Shown here: piece after piece, positions 1 to 12,049 of the stretch
How the letters are laid out: the number at the start of each line of letters is the position of its first letter
Numbering within the stretch: position 1 is the stretch's first letter
NCBI GenBank assembly: GCA_013396655.1
Contig: WBMV01007374.1
Location: forward strand, 591,434-655,433
Length of the DNA: 64,000 nucleotides
Direction of reading: 5' to 3'
Source: Campylorhamphus procurvoides
Taxonomy: Eukaryota > Chordata > Aves > Passeriformes > Dendrocolaptidae
Notes under the pieces: generated by a model
Databases searched by the model: none
The model's input: only the letters and a program-made list of their open reading frames with translations
Told to the model about the DNA's origin: nothing
Made by a program: the position numbers and the translations under genes

Positions 1-699
1 CAAATGCTTGGTATGTTAAATTCTGTCTGCAGTGTGAAGACCAGGCAAGAAAAATAGTATTTCTCCTGTTGCCTTTCTCTTCTGTATGACTTCCCTGTGT
101 CGGTTATCAGACACAAAAAAAGCTTCATATATAAAGGACTGTTTTACCAACACTTTTCTGAAACACTGTTCCTAAAGATCCTCAGAGAATACCTGTGGTC
201 TGCTGCGCCTGGTCAGAGAGGGGGATGGAAAAAAAATCCCCCATAATGCAGCATAAATGTCAGGGCTGCAACTCCCTGTCACTCAGTCACACACTCTTGT
301 TCTATGCCATACCAGGTTATTGCATCAGGGCCCTCTGCTCTGGTGGGAGATGCAGCCCAGAGTTTCAGATGCATTGAAATCCACGCAAAGCCTGTGCTGG
401 AGAGCAGGAACAGGGACCAGGTGTATCATCACTGAACCATCACCTCTCAGGCAACAGCCTGGAATGTAGAAGGAGTGGGGACACAAACTCAGAAAAATCA
501 TGTCAAATGCATTACCCATAAAGGACCTACTATAAGGGAAACAAATCAAATTAAAAATTATTTCCCTGCCCACCCCCCTCCCTCAAATTTCAGCCAAAGC
601 CCTTGAAATCATTTTGAACAATTATTCACATTCGGGTTTGCTTTTGAATTCCACAGATGTGAAAGACCTGGAGTCCCTAACACTTCATTTCCCAATTGC

Positions 700-724
700 A
701 GACTCCATGGCAATAGATGCTGAT
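700..724 (+). repeat. 25-bp direct repeat, copy 1
   Basis: This 25-bp segment, beginning AGACTCCATGGC and ending GATGCTGAT, is repeated without mismatch at 1251-1275 in the same orientation. It is not low complexity. Flanking sequence on both sides is not clearly alike, so the shared unit is short. In one frame both copies read DSMAIDAD. Copy 1 follows a plausible splice acceptor and is followed 28 bases later by a plausible donor. Its origin is unknown: it could be a short local duplication, paired alternative exons, or an artefact near the gap. Confidence 0.9.
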
Positions 725-772
725 ACAAAAGAAAGATCATTTGGAAACTGTCGTGAGTTTATCTGGTTAGAG

Positions 773-789
773 TTTTTTTTTTTTTTTTT
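773..789 (+). repeat. Poly-T tract (17 T)
   Basis: An uninterrupted run of 17 T lies 36 bases before the assembly gap. Homopolymers of this kind are a usual place for sequencing and assembly to fail. No retroposed sequence is visible next to it. Confidence 0.95.
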
Positions 790-825
790 ATAAGGAAAAT
801 GGGAGTTGTTGGGATGCGCTGGAAG

Positions 826-910
826 NNNNNNNNNNNNNNNNNNNNNNNNNNNNNNNNNNNNNNNNNNNNNNNNNNNNNNNNNNNNNNNNNNNNNNNNNNN
901 NNNNNNNNNN
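826..910. other. Assembly gap (85 N)
   Basis: Eighty-five undetermined bases. The gap lies between the two copies of the 25-bp repeat and just after a poly-T tract. The true size of the missing sequence may differ from 85 bases. Confidence 1.
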
Positions 911-1250
911 CTGTTGCTTGAGTTTTGGACTTAGATCTGCGAATGGCTGACCCAGCAACAACTGACTGTAAACCTTCCATTCCCCTGTCCCTCACACCAT
1001 CAGAGAAAGGAGGGGGCATGGACAGATCGAGGGGTGCTGGTGGTGGGAAAGTGTTTCTAACCTGTTTTTAATTCTTAGATTTAGTTTTTAGTTTGTTAGT
1101 AATAAATTTAAGCATTATTCTAAGTTCTGCTTTGCCCGCAGTGTTAATCAAAGCTCCTCTTTCGGTTGTTATCTCTAGCCGTAAATTACTAGCTAGTTTT
1201 CTTTTCTTCCCTCTAGAAGGTAGAAGGGGGTGGGGGAAGGCCTTAAAAGA

Positions 1251-1275
1251 AGACTCCATGGCAATAGATGCTGAT
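1251..1275 (+). repeat. 25-bp direct repeat, copy 2
   Basis: Second copy of the 25-bp unit found at 700-724, identical over its whole length. It sits in an open frame running from about 1093 to 1374 that reads KEDSMAIDAD at the repeat. The bases just before it are purine-rich, so the repeat is not directly preceded by a good acceptor. A much better acceptor-like tract (CTTTTCTTCCCTCTAG) ends at 1216. No product is recognised. Confidence 0.9.
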
Positions 1276-4200
1276 TCAGAGTCAAACCACGACAGAAACA
1301 CACCTTTAGAATATGTGAATTTTTTTGTGTGCATTTTTTTAACTTCATGCTTAAGGTCTCACAGGCTGCAATAATGGGTCAAAGACTTGCAAGCACAATC
1401 AAGTAAAAGCTGTAATTGCTTTATTTTAATAATATATTGCAACTACTGAAGACTACTCAGAAGCTTTAACAAATACACAGAGTGGCTATCTATTTATTTA
1501 GTAAAGCCACAAGAATTATTACAGTAATTCCCTGAAGTTTCCCCTACCTTACAATTTTCTTCCAAGTGCTGTTCAGGGAGATAATTTTTATCCTTAAAAT
1601 TCTAGCTGATTTGGGAAGGTTCCTGGGGGAGGAATGAATCTAGTCACCTGCTATAAGGGAAGAATATTTTTAGAAATTATATTCATCCTGCATCTTTCTG
1701 GCTTTATTTTGTTCCTTTTTACTTAGTAAGGCAGGAGGAAACACTGTCCATCCAGCCCCACAAAGACCTTGACATTTCATTCACTTTCTTCCATGCTGAA
1801 AAGCAGCAGCTCAAGTGTAATTAAACTACAAACTTTGGGACTTGGTCTAAGGAAAAGAAAGCAAAGGGGAAAATTATTACTGTACATTCTTGTTCTAACC
1901 TTGTATTATCTTCTGTACCAGCAGAAGTGGAATCCTGTTTGCACTATAAATTTACCACCTTTCAACAGGCAGCCAGCAGTTATCAGACTAGATTAACTAT
2001 GTTATTTTGGAAGCAAAGTTTACATAATAGAACTATCCCTTCCAAAACTAGCAGAGGAGCTGGTGAATACTGTTAAACAGAATTTCAGGAGAATCTCTTG
2101 CCAGTTTGTAGCTGTTAAAAATCCTTTCTGCTCTCTAGTCTGACTTTCTTCTTTTGAACCCACTTGATGTGGAGACTTAAAATGACCATTTTATTCATTA
2201 CCCTTGTGCCTTGAGAGCACAGATTGAGCTGAGCTGGGACAGCAGCAGTGTTGCATGGAAATCAGGACTCTCTAATGGGGAAAAAAGAGTGGTCAATTTC
2301 GGTTCCATCTTTCTATCATAATCTGTGAAGACAGAAAATATCTTTATGATTGAAATGTAATTTTCCCCTCTAAAAGTCACGTCCCATGTTTCATCTAGCA
2401 AGAAAAACCATATGCCTGTGAACAGATCCTGTAAATCTTGTTTCAAAGGAAAAATGCATCTTATTGCTTGAGTAATCTCCCAACATAACTCCACTAAAAG
2501 GCCATCACCAAACAGCCCACCAGCAGCTACTCAAATAAAATAAATAAAACTTTCTGCCTTGATGTCTTGTCAGTTGGATTTTGCTTCTGTCTGTATTGTT
2601 TTTCTTCTCATTGTTCCACCCACAGACATCAGGATAAATCTGCATTAGCTCCAGCATGAAGCTCTAGCTAATAATGCAATTACAGCTACAAAGTGCATCA
2701 GGATTCCCCCTAAATCTTCAACCTTTCAGGGCTGCTCCAAAATCCACTTGCTGAGCAGAACATACTCCCATGTTGCCTCCCAAACAAGAAAAAGGAGCTC
2801 GTTGCTATGGTGTTGCAAGAGGAAGGACAAATAAGATTATTAGGTTAGTCTGAAGAAATGTGACCTAAAGTTCTCTCAGACCACGATGTTTCAACAGATC
2901 AGACCTTCCCTGCTGCCTGTAGGAAACAGAGCAGAACAGCAACAACAAAGCAGCACCTGAATAGAAGTTATACCTGTCCTGTCTCTCATTCCTCCAGTTT
3001 CTAAATGTAATTAATTTAAGCAGCTTTACATTTTAGTGTAAGATACTGAAATTCTTAGTACCTAAAAGGTGCATTCAATCAGCTATTCCCTGTCTGCAAG
3101 GAGAGAAACATATTGTGATTTTGGTCTCCTGGGTGTACAATGAACAGGTGACAGGCACCATCCTCCAGACTTGCTGTCTGCTCCCAAGGATGTTGGTGCC
3201 CACACCCCAAGGCACTAATCCCACATTATCATTAATCCCAGGCAAAATGCACAGAGGACAGCAGAAACTTCTGGAGAAGAGGAACAGAACATGGAAAAAC
3301 TAAGTATGGAAAGATGCATTCTGGCTTCTCACAGTAAAGATACTTAGTTTTTTCAAAAAAAAAAGGTGCCAATCAAAAAGGGAACTGATGCCAGGAAAGG
3401 ATCATTTTGGTCCTGAGAACTGATTTTCTGGCTGAAGAGAACAACCCACCTGGGCAGAACTGGGATGCACATCTGATTTCCTTTGCATATTTTCAGCATG
3501 TTCACTTAAGCAAAAAAAAGATTTAGTTCATTATTTCAGGCCTCTAAAATACAGCAAATCAATGGGAGACAGGAGAGATTGTTATTAAAAATAGAAACCC
3601 CACACACATTTAGTAATAAAAATCAGTACATTCCTATTCCTTTCTCTTAATATATCTGAGATTTACTGTTAAGTTTCATAAGCTTTGATAATTTTCCATC
3701 TTTCTCAGTCTTTAGTATATTCTTCCTGCTTAATTAACTGGGAAAGAGCCTCTTTTTTCAGCAATGGATCTGCCGCTATAAAGCATTAATTCAATATTAA
3801 TTTAACTATGCAACTTTGTGGAAACAGCATAAAAAAATGGATCTGCCAAGAAAATAGGGAAAAGATGATCATCTGGGTTCACTTGATTTAAAACCATTTC
3901 TTATTTTTCCCAAAAGAAATTTATGATTCTAGTAATTTATTAGGACAACACCTCAATGTGTAGAGTCTTTTCTAAAAAAAACACAGGAAACACCTTAAAA
4001 AATTATTTAGATTTCAGTAGTAATAGCAACCCACAGCCTGAATCTACAATGAGTTTATTAATTATACATTGTTCCCAATGCTTAATTATGTAAAATGCAA
4101 CAAATTTAATCTGATTTAGTTTTCCCTTATGTAGCAAGAGTACATCCATATTTAATAAAACCATTGTAGCAAAAGTGAAAGTCTAAACATCCTGCACTGT

Positions 4201-5800
4201 CCACAGTAATGAAGACAGTAAATTAGAGCTCCAGTGTGGGCCCATTGAGGGAAATGCAACAATTAAAAATTGCATTCAAAAATTACTCCTTTTAGTGTGG
4301 GAATAAAAATACTAAACATCACACTCCAATAGCTTTGCTACAAGCCAGTGATATTTTCAAATTCACATCAATGACATTTATTATATATAAACTTTCAGTT
4401 AGAACACTAAAAACATAATATTGTTTCTGTCTGCCTGCAATAGGCCATGCATTTTTAAGGTATTCTACCCAATGGTTCCAAACGTTCTTCCTAATGGCAT
4501 TTCAGCTCCCTCCTCCCTGGCATTTGAAACCACATCCAGAATCCTCCAAGACCTCTTTAAGACTCTCAGTTTGTCAGTTCTATGGTTTTAGTCACTGTTT
4601 TAGAAAGAAAAGCCTGAAAACAGTGAAACATGCCAGCCTACAGCCAGCACAAGAAGGGTCGAGGCAGATTGCCAATAAACAATATTATTGCCATAGACTT
4701 ACAAAGCACTTTTTCTTAACCTTTGGCATGTCAGGGGAAAATTAACACAAAGCTTCTGGTCCATCCCTTGTGATGCACAAGAAGGGAAGAACCAAGAGCA
4801 AACCCTCAAAATTCTCAGGCAAATTCTCCACAAACTGCATGGCTGACGTACCATTAACAGAGATGCAGAAGTACAGGGCAGAGAAGAGCAGCACTGACGA
4901 GCCAGGTTAATCTGTGACACCCTAAAGGAGACTGACCCAGAGATGGCAAAGGAACAGTTCCATGGGAAGGAAGCACAGCAAGATGTTTGTATAGGAAGTC
5001 ACACCACAAATGTGCCAGGAGGTTGCAACAAGCTTAGACCTGAGGCAATGGGAAAAGAGAGGACTGCAACTTGACCAAAATAAAAGGCAAAATGCTGCCA
5101 TAAAATTCCAAACTAGGATTTTTTTTTAGTCCCTGAATATTCAAATAATAATAAAAAACCCCTTAGACTTCTGTCTCAAACTTCCCACCATGGATTTTGA
5201 GAAGACTTCCTCACCCACATTAGCCTTGTCAGACCTTCTTCAGGAGCAATATCAATGTATCTCATGCATCAAAAAAGAAGCCTATTTAAAGAAACAAAAT
5301 AAAAACACACAAAAAGCACAAAGACAACAACAAGGTACACATCCTGCCACAGCAGATGGCAACAAGCACTGTCAGAGAATTTGAAAAACTTTCTGTTCTA
5401 GCACCAAAACCTTAACTGAATCTTTCTAAGGACATTAGCAGGGACATTTTCAAAAGTACAAAACTTCTGCAGTTCATCCTCCAAAAGGAACTTAAGAGCC
5501 TGAAATACTCTGTTCAATCTAATATAGCCCTGTCTTTCTTTTCTTAAAGCTTTGCCAGCATTTCAGAAACCAATTTTGACAAAGCTCACAGCACTTCATT
5601 CCGTTTTCCACAATGCCCCATTTCCACAGATATCCATTTTGCAAAAGCCCCAGAAGAGAAGCAGACCAGAGAAGGACTCTGATGACTGATTTTCACTGGG
5701 CTCACTGATACCCAGCCCACTGAGCAACAGCTGGGGTGGTCTAAGCTCCCACATGCAATAGCCCTGTAAGACTTCAGTTTTTCTGGATTCCTTCCATCTT

Positions 5801-5828
5801 TTCTATATCAAATTTTCTATATCAAATG
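5801..5828 (+). repeat. Tandem duplication, two 14-bp units
   Basis: Two adjacent copies of a 14-bp unit, TTCTATATCAAATT and TTCTATATCAAATG, differing only at the last base. This fits a recent slippage or small tandem duplication. No function is implied. Confidence 0.9.
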
Positions 5829-8800
5829 TCTTTGTGAAAGCAAGTCTAGCAAAAACAGACTGACGAGAATGTAAATCTATGCATTTGATTAAAGTCAGCC
5901 CAAGTATGTCAAAACAACACCAAAAATAACTCAGTCCACTTCTGGCAAATGTTGCTTTGAAGCCATATTCCATCCGTGCTTTTCTCTGTCACTTTCCAAA
6001 CTAAAAGTTTATTCCACTACTGCAGGAAAAGTAAAATACCCTGTAGATTTTCTTCCCTTAAGATATTTCTCATTTTAAGCACTGCTGAGTGCATCAAATT
6101 TGGCACGTGAGATATCAGAGTGCAAAACAGTCTTCAAGGCCCTCAACATAAAAATCAAATCTAATATTTATAGCTGAAGGGAAAAAAACCAAGCTGGAAA
6201 TGATGCATAAGGAAAACTCAGAAGAAACCTGGAAGCATCTAAAATATTAAATTAAAACCATTTATCTGAAGCAGAAGATAAGTTGAAGGAGTTTACAAAA
6301 GAAGGGAAAGCCGACAGTGATGAATGTAGCAATTTGGAAAGTGAGAAAGAAAGAAAAGCTGAGGAGAAGTTATGGAGGAGGAGAGCAGGGACAACTAATA
6401 AAATGAGAGACTTCAGAGGGAGGAGAAGAAACTCTGAGTAGCCCTGTATGCACCAAATTGTTTTCCATGGCAGTAAAACAGAAATGGGCAACCTCATCCC
6501 TCTTCTGACTTCAGTGACCTCACTAGAGCTAAGAGAGTAAAACAGGTTGCAAAATATTAAGCTGAAATCTCTGCAGTAAAACACACTCAACACACTGCCT
6601 AAATAGCTCATCTCCCCTCATGGAATTTTCAGTTCCATTGTCTAAAGGCTGTTGACATATTTACAGCTTTGACACTGAGAAAGGCAACAACCTGGACTGT
6701 GTAGGAAAGCCACTTTCTTCCATGGACCTCTGGGTTGCAGTGAAGTTGGAGGTGTCTCTCTCCTGCTCCCTCCTATTTCAGCATTTGACATACAGTATGG
6801 GAGGCATTTTGGTCTTTGTTTTAAACCTCAGTATTTCAATAGAAGTGGGAGCCATTTAATGACCTGCTTGCACTGGCTCAGGAGATATTTCGGAAAAAAG
6901 AATTTCTGTTAAATTCTCTCAATTCAACATCTGCTCTATAGCTGCCTGTGACTGCAGCAGACTGGATTCAACAGCCCATGTGTTCCCTGGCTGTCCTGTA
7001 GTTTCAATCACTTCTTTTCTGCTGCAAGGTAACATGATAAAAAGTGTAATCCTAAGAGGGCAAAAACCCAAGATGCACAAAAGCACACGTTGAAGAATTT
7101 CTTCATAGCCCAAGGTTCATTATCACTGCAGGAAGCTTTACAAAATCAGAAATTAATTGCTTAACAATGGCAATCACTGATAGAACAGATGTTAATGTCA
7201 TTACCATATTAAGAAACTGGCTAGATAGTTAAATAACCCTGAAGCCATATGAACATTACCCCACAAAAGTAATTTTAATTGAGCTAAAGTGTTCTTGAGC
7301 ACTTGTGTTGTATCTTTGGATTGCTGACAGCCATGTCGAGCCTCCAGCCCATCTAATCAATACACCTTTTCCTGCTGATCTGCAAATGAGTTGGCTATTT
7401 ATCTCAGGATTCCTTAGCAAATGGCAAAAGCAAGGCACTGTTGGAAGTATTTAACTTTGCAAGAATCTGAAAGACACCAAAGTGCTTTGCAAGTTGTTGT
7501 ATTGGAGTTTCCAGAACTACAGCTCTGGTTTTTAAACTTTGAGCAGCATATTGAATTTGTTCCTTCATACAACAGCTTTCTGCACTGCTTATCCTGCACT
7601 CTTCCCACAAAAGCCACTCACCTTCCTTCATGCTGGCCCACACATGCTGTGTGTTCCAGCTAAGCACAAAAACACCACCTTTGCATGCAGCAGCTGACCA
7701 AGAACACCTCCAAAAACACAAATGCAACTCAACAGGCTGCCAATCCAAACCACCAGCACTGTGGCCACAAGGTTTCACCAGCTGCTGGAGGAATCAGACA
7801 CACTGCCTCCATTGGAAACACAAGAACTGAGGCATACAGTTTGAGGAGAATACCACATTTTCCTTCAGTTGTTTATTCATAAATGAAATCAACTATTCCC
7901 ACATCCCTCCTTAGTTTTCTCATGGGCATTTGTTGGGGGATTGTGAGGTTTTAGTGGTGGGGGTTTTTTTGAGTTTCTGTACCACATACATTGTCCTCTC
8001 TGCACTTTGAGGGGTTCAATGCTTGTCTTTCAGCCCTCCCTTATACACTGATTTTTCACATGCTACTCAAAAACAGCAATAACCTGATAAAACCAAGTGG
8101 CTGATAGTTAACTTCTAGCTGTATCATTTCAGTAAAAAAAAATTTAAAGACCACATAATGAAATTGGTGATTATCCAGATAAAATGCAATTTTGTAGAAA
8201 ATTAAAGCCAAAACAGTTAAAGTACCATTGATGTTTAGAGAAAAATGGACTATCAAAACATACATGAAACAGTAGCAGTACAACACCTGCCACACACACA
8301 GGTCTGTGACTTGTTTGCTTCTTTTGTTTGAAGCAAAAACCTTTAAATAGCATTTAAACACCTGTTTAACCAAGGCCTATGTGAGCCATGATTAAGGGAC
8401 ATTCCCAGCTGTGCTTGGGAAGCAGTGCCGGGATGAGCAACCTCAGTCCAGGTCCCAGCAGGCAAAAGGCTCCTCTGTATGAACAAGTCTCCCTGACAGA
8501 AACTTCAGAAGGTTTTAAGATTTAGCACTGAATTCAGTCCAGTTACTGCATTCCTACCCAAAACATGGACACAATCAGAATTTTCGTCATTTATCTTATC
8601 ACAGCCAAGCACAGACTGGAGGTACCTCTGTGTTTGAAGTGGAGAGATAAACATATGAAACTTAGGAAATGTTTTCCCTCCTTTCGTACCAAGGAAATTA
8701 ATAAATAGCTTGGACTTCAAGCACATTTCTAACACACAAGACACTTAGACCACATGCTGCTCCCAGCAAACTCTGCTGGCTGGGGCAAAACATGTTCTGT

Positions 8801-11800
8801 CTCTTCCAGACAAGTTAATTCTGCATTTTGAATCCTTGGTGGAGCAAAGAGTTGACACAGTGTCAACATGAAGATGCCAATTAGCACATTTTACTGTGAC
8901 AGCCACTAGGAAACTACAGATGTTTTTACATCTTTTCTGGGAATCAAGTTGTTAGTAAACTCCATGAGTTCACATTCCTCTCAAGAAGAGTTAGATATTC
9001 TTCCACACCAGAAATGCAAAAGGATGAAATCAGAAATGGGTCAAAAAGCCATTTTAATGCTGAGGTAGAACAAAAACTGGAAGTGACTTAAGAGCAAATT
9101 AAGGCCTGTTGGAAACTAACTCATTAGAGAAGAAACAAGTTTGGTTTTTTTGAAGAATCCACAACATTCTTCCTGCAAACTATTTTTGATTGACAGACAC
9201 CTTCACCTGACTTGCATCTTCATGATGAGGAAGAATTGCAATAATCCAATAAATAGCAGAAGAAACATGCTACTCTTTCCAACAGGATATACTCCACCAA
9301 GGACACAGCAAAGGATGGTTTTAAAGTCTAGAATGCAAGAAAATATCTGGGAAAACAGATGCATTCATTTGTATCTGCATGCTAAAGGTACCTTCTGCCT
9401 GCTTTGAACTACCACCAGGAGACCTTGGGCTGAGCTGCAGACATGCAGGGCCTCAGCCCAGCTCACAGGGATTTTTGCCCTTTCCTTGGTGTAGTGCAGA
9501 AACACATTTGACACTCTGAGCATACCTAAAACTAGAAGCACCAGGGTGTGTACCAGGGTGTAAGAACATTATCCCCAAATCAATCAGCATACAGACTTTT
9601 CTGTCATGTCTCCTGTGAACACATCCTGCAGTGTTCAGTAGGGTGTAGAGAACACCTCAAGAATCTTACAGGCAGTAGGAACTACCAGCTGTTGTTAACC
9701 ATCTATTAAATGCTATATTGTTCTCCTATAAGGAATATACTGTTTGGAGCTGAGTGGCTTGAATTTCATTTCATCAGTCAGCCTGAGGCCAGGGGAGTGC
9801 AGGAATGATCTGTCTATTATGTGTCTTGAAATCATTATAACAACCATTACCAATTTTTGAGGCAGTTTTATTTAATGGCATCCATCACAGCTCTGCATCC
9901 CTCCACAGGCACTGCCTCAGCGCAGCACTCGCAGGCAGGATAACCAACCCATCAGGCTCCAAAGGGCAGTGGTAACACATGCCCTGCAGCAGCAATTAGC
10001 ACCAGAAAGGCCAAGGTTTAAAATTAGGTTTTGCTGTTTCACTTCATAGGAGCAATTTTGGACTAATAGCTGTCCCATCTCTTATTAGCTCTGAGTAGTA
10101 AGTCATAGCATGAAAGCCCTGCAAGGCAAACCTGACAACAATTTCATTTTTTACTACTTACACCTTCAGGCATTCTCCTTGAGCTGACACAAGAAAATTA
10201 TTTACATTATGGTTAGGAGGCAGACAGACAATGCATTTTGATTGGTTTCATGTACCATATTTCTAGGATTCAGAATCTGCACTCAGCCAAGTGTCTGAAT
10301 ACCCCTGAGACTCATTACCAAATGCAGAGTGATCTAGACAAATGTTACTGTTATAATCATTTGTACTTCTCAAAGGCATCAGCCATACAGCTGCAAATCA
10401 ACAATTTCAAGGTAGATGTAAAAGACTCTTTTTATGCTTATCAATTTGCATATTGGAAACAGTAATACACTTTCCTTACAGCTAACAAACGAGATGCTCG
10501 ATTTACTGCCGATGTTTTTACAACTCGGCATTTGCAATTCACTGCGTTCAAATCAAAATGGAAAGGCTGCCCCTCTGACGCTCAGCAGAGAGGTTTCCAG
10601 CACTATATATATCAGCAGCAACATCTTTCCACCCTAAATAACCACTGTCACTTGCAACAGTAGGCTCGATTCTGACTTCATCCAGGTGCGTGGGAGTTTA
10701 TGCATGAGCTCCTGATTGTGGCTAGATTTTTCACTTCAAGCAGGGAATGTGTGCACCTCCATACCATCAGATAGTGGCAGTCATTGTAATTATCTTGTCT
10801 CCTTCGATTTTTCTTAGGCTTTCCAAAGATTATTCTCCCTCTCAGAAATTATTACACCCAGGAAAATGACATTCATTAAATACAGTGAGGCAATGCTAAT
10901 ATCAAGGACAAGGAAGGGAAAGGGGCTGAGCTTTTATCCTTTTCATTCAAGAAAGCTGAATGAAATTATTTTTATTGTAATCCTGGAATGGGAAGAGATC
11001 AGTCTCAAGTTTTAAATTCTATAAATCTCCAAAGCACTATTTTTCCCACAGACTTTTATAGTTTATCTTTAAGATTTTAAATTTCATCACTGAATTAAAA
11101 TTTATCTGTGTCTTCCAGAAAACACAATTCCTGTGCTAAACAAGTACCTATGTAATACCCACTCAATGCATTCAAATATCCAGTGAGATAATTTCTACTT
11201 CTCCCCTTTGCTATTTGCATTTAAATAGCCTGGCATTTCACTGGGGAGAAAATTTTGTTTAAAAGGATATAACCTGTATTAGCTATACTTTTGTGAACAG
11301 AAAATTAGAATTACTAAAATAATTATACAAAAGCTCTTAAGAAGCCAAGAGACACCCACAACAAAGCCCAAAGCTGAGCTAACAAAGTTATTTGACTCCC
11401 TAAGATCTATTCAATATTATCTGCAACTTTGGAAGTGATGCTGCTCCTCTGGAAGTCCAATAGCTGCATTAAACTGATAACACATGTCTATATATCTTAG
11501 GGAAAAGTAATAAACCCTGCTGTGAAACACTATTTCCGTAGTATCTTGGAGGAAAGATAACTTTTTACACAAACTCATTTTTCATTACCACAGCATTGTC
11601 TTCTCTCTCAAACAGGATATAAGATGATTCCACAGACAACCTCAAAAAATGAGTGTTTATCCAAGCTCACCCTTTACACAAAAGCTGCCCATTTCAAGAA
11701 ATTAATAAAACCAGAAATGCATTATATTCTCCCAGAAAGTGAAAGACAACACTGAGGTCAGCAGAGCTAAACTATTTCAAGTTCTTTTCAAGGCAAAAAC

Positions 11801-12034
11801 ATCACCTCCCATGAGTTAAAAGGACAGTCTAGTTGAGAAAGTTTTACAATTAGTCACTTTTACTCCCATTTTTTGGAGCAAAATAAGTAATTTGAAACAT
11901 GAACTACATCATAAGAGCTTAGGGATAGTGGTTTCCCACCTTTTCCTAAACCAGTTGTCCTTGCACTGTCATTCAGACAGAACTTTTTTTACTGTATTTT
12001 CTCCACCTTCTCTAGACATATTGACAAGAAGCTT

Positions 12035-12049
12035 TGTGTGTGTGTGTGT
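12035..12049 (+). repeat. Short TG microsatellite
   Basis: Seven and a half units of TG without interruption. It is short but could be polymorphic. No gene context is recognised. Confidence 0.9.

Larger units (their letters stand above)
1..825. other. Non-coding stretch before the assembly gap
   Basis: No gene is recognised here. Open frames are short (up to about 82 codons) and resemble no known protein. Near the right end lies the first copy of a 25-bp exact repeat (700-724), preceded by a pyrimidine-containing tract ending in CAG and followed at 753 by GTGAGT, so it sits in a splice-like setting. A run of 17 T follows at 773-789, just before the gap. Confidence 0.6.

Noticed and set aside
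11206..11220. SOX/OCT-like pair CTTTGCT next to ATTTGCAT
   Set aside because: The octamer is in the opposite orientation to the canonical composite site, and each half is common in AT-rich DNA.
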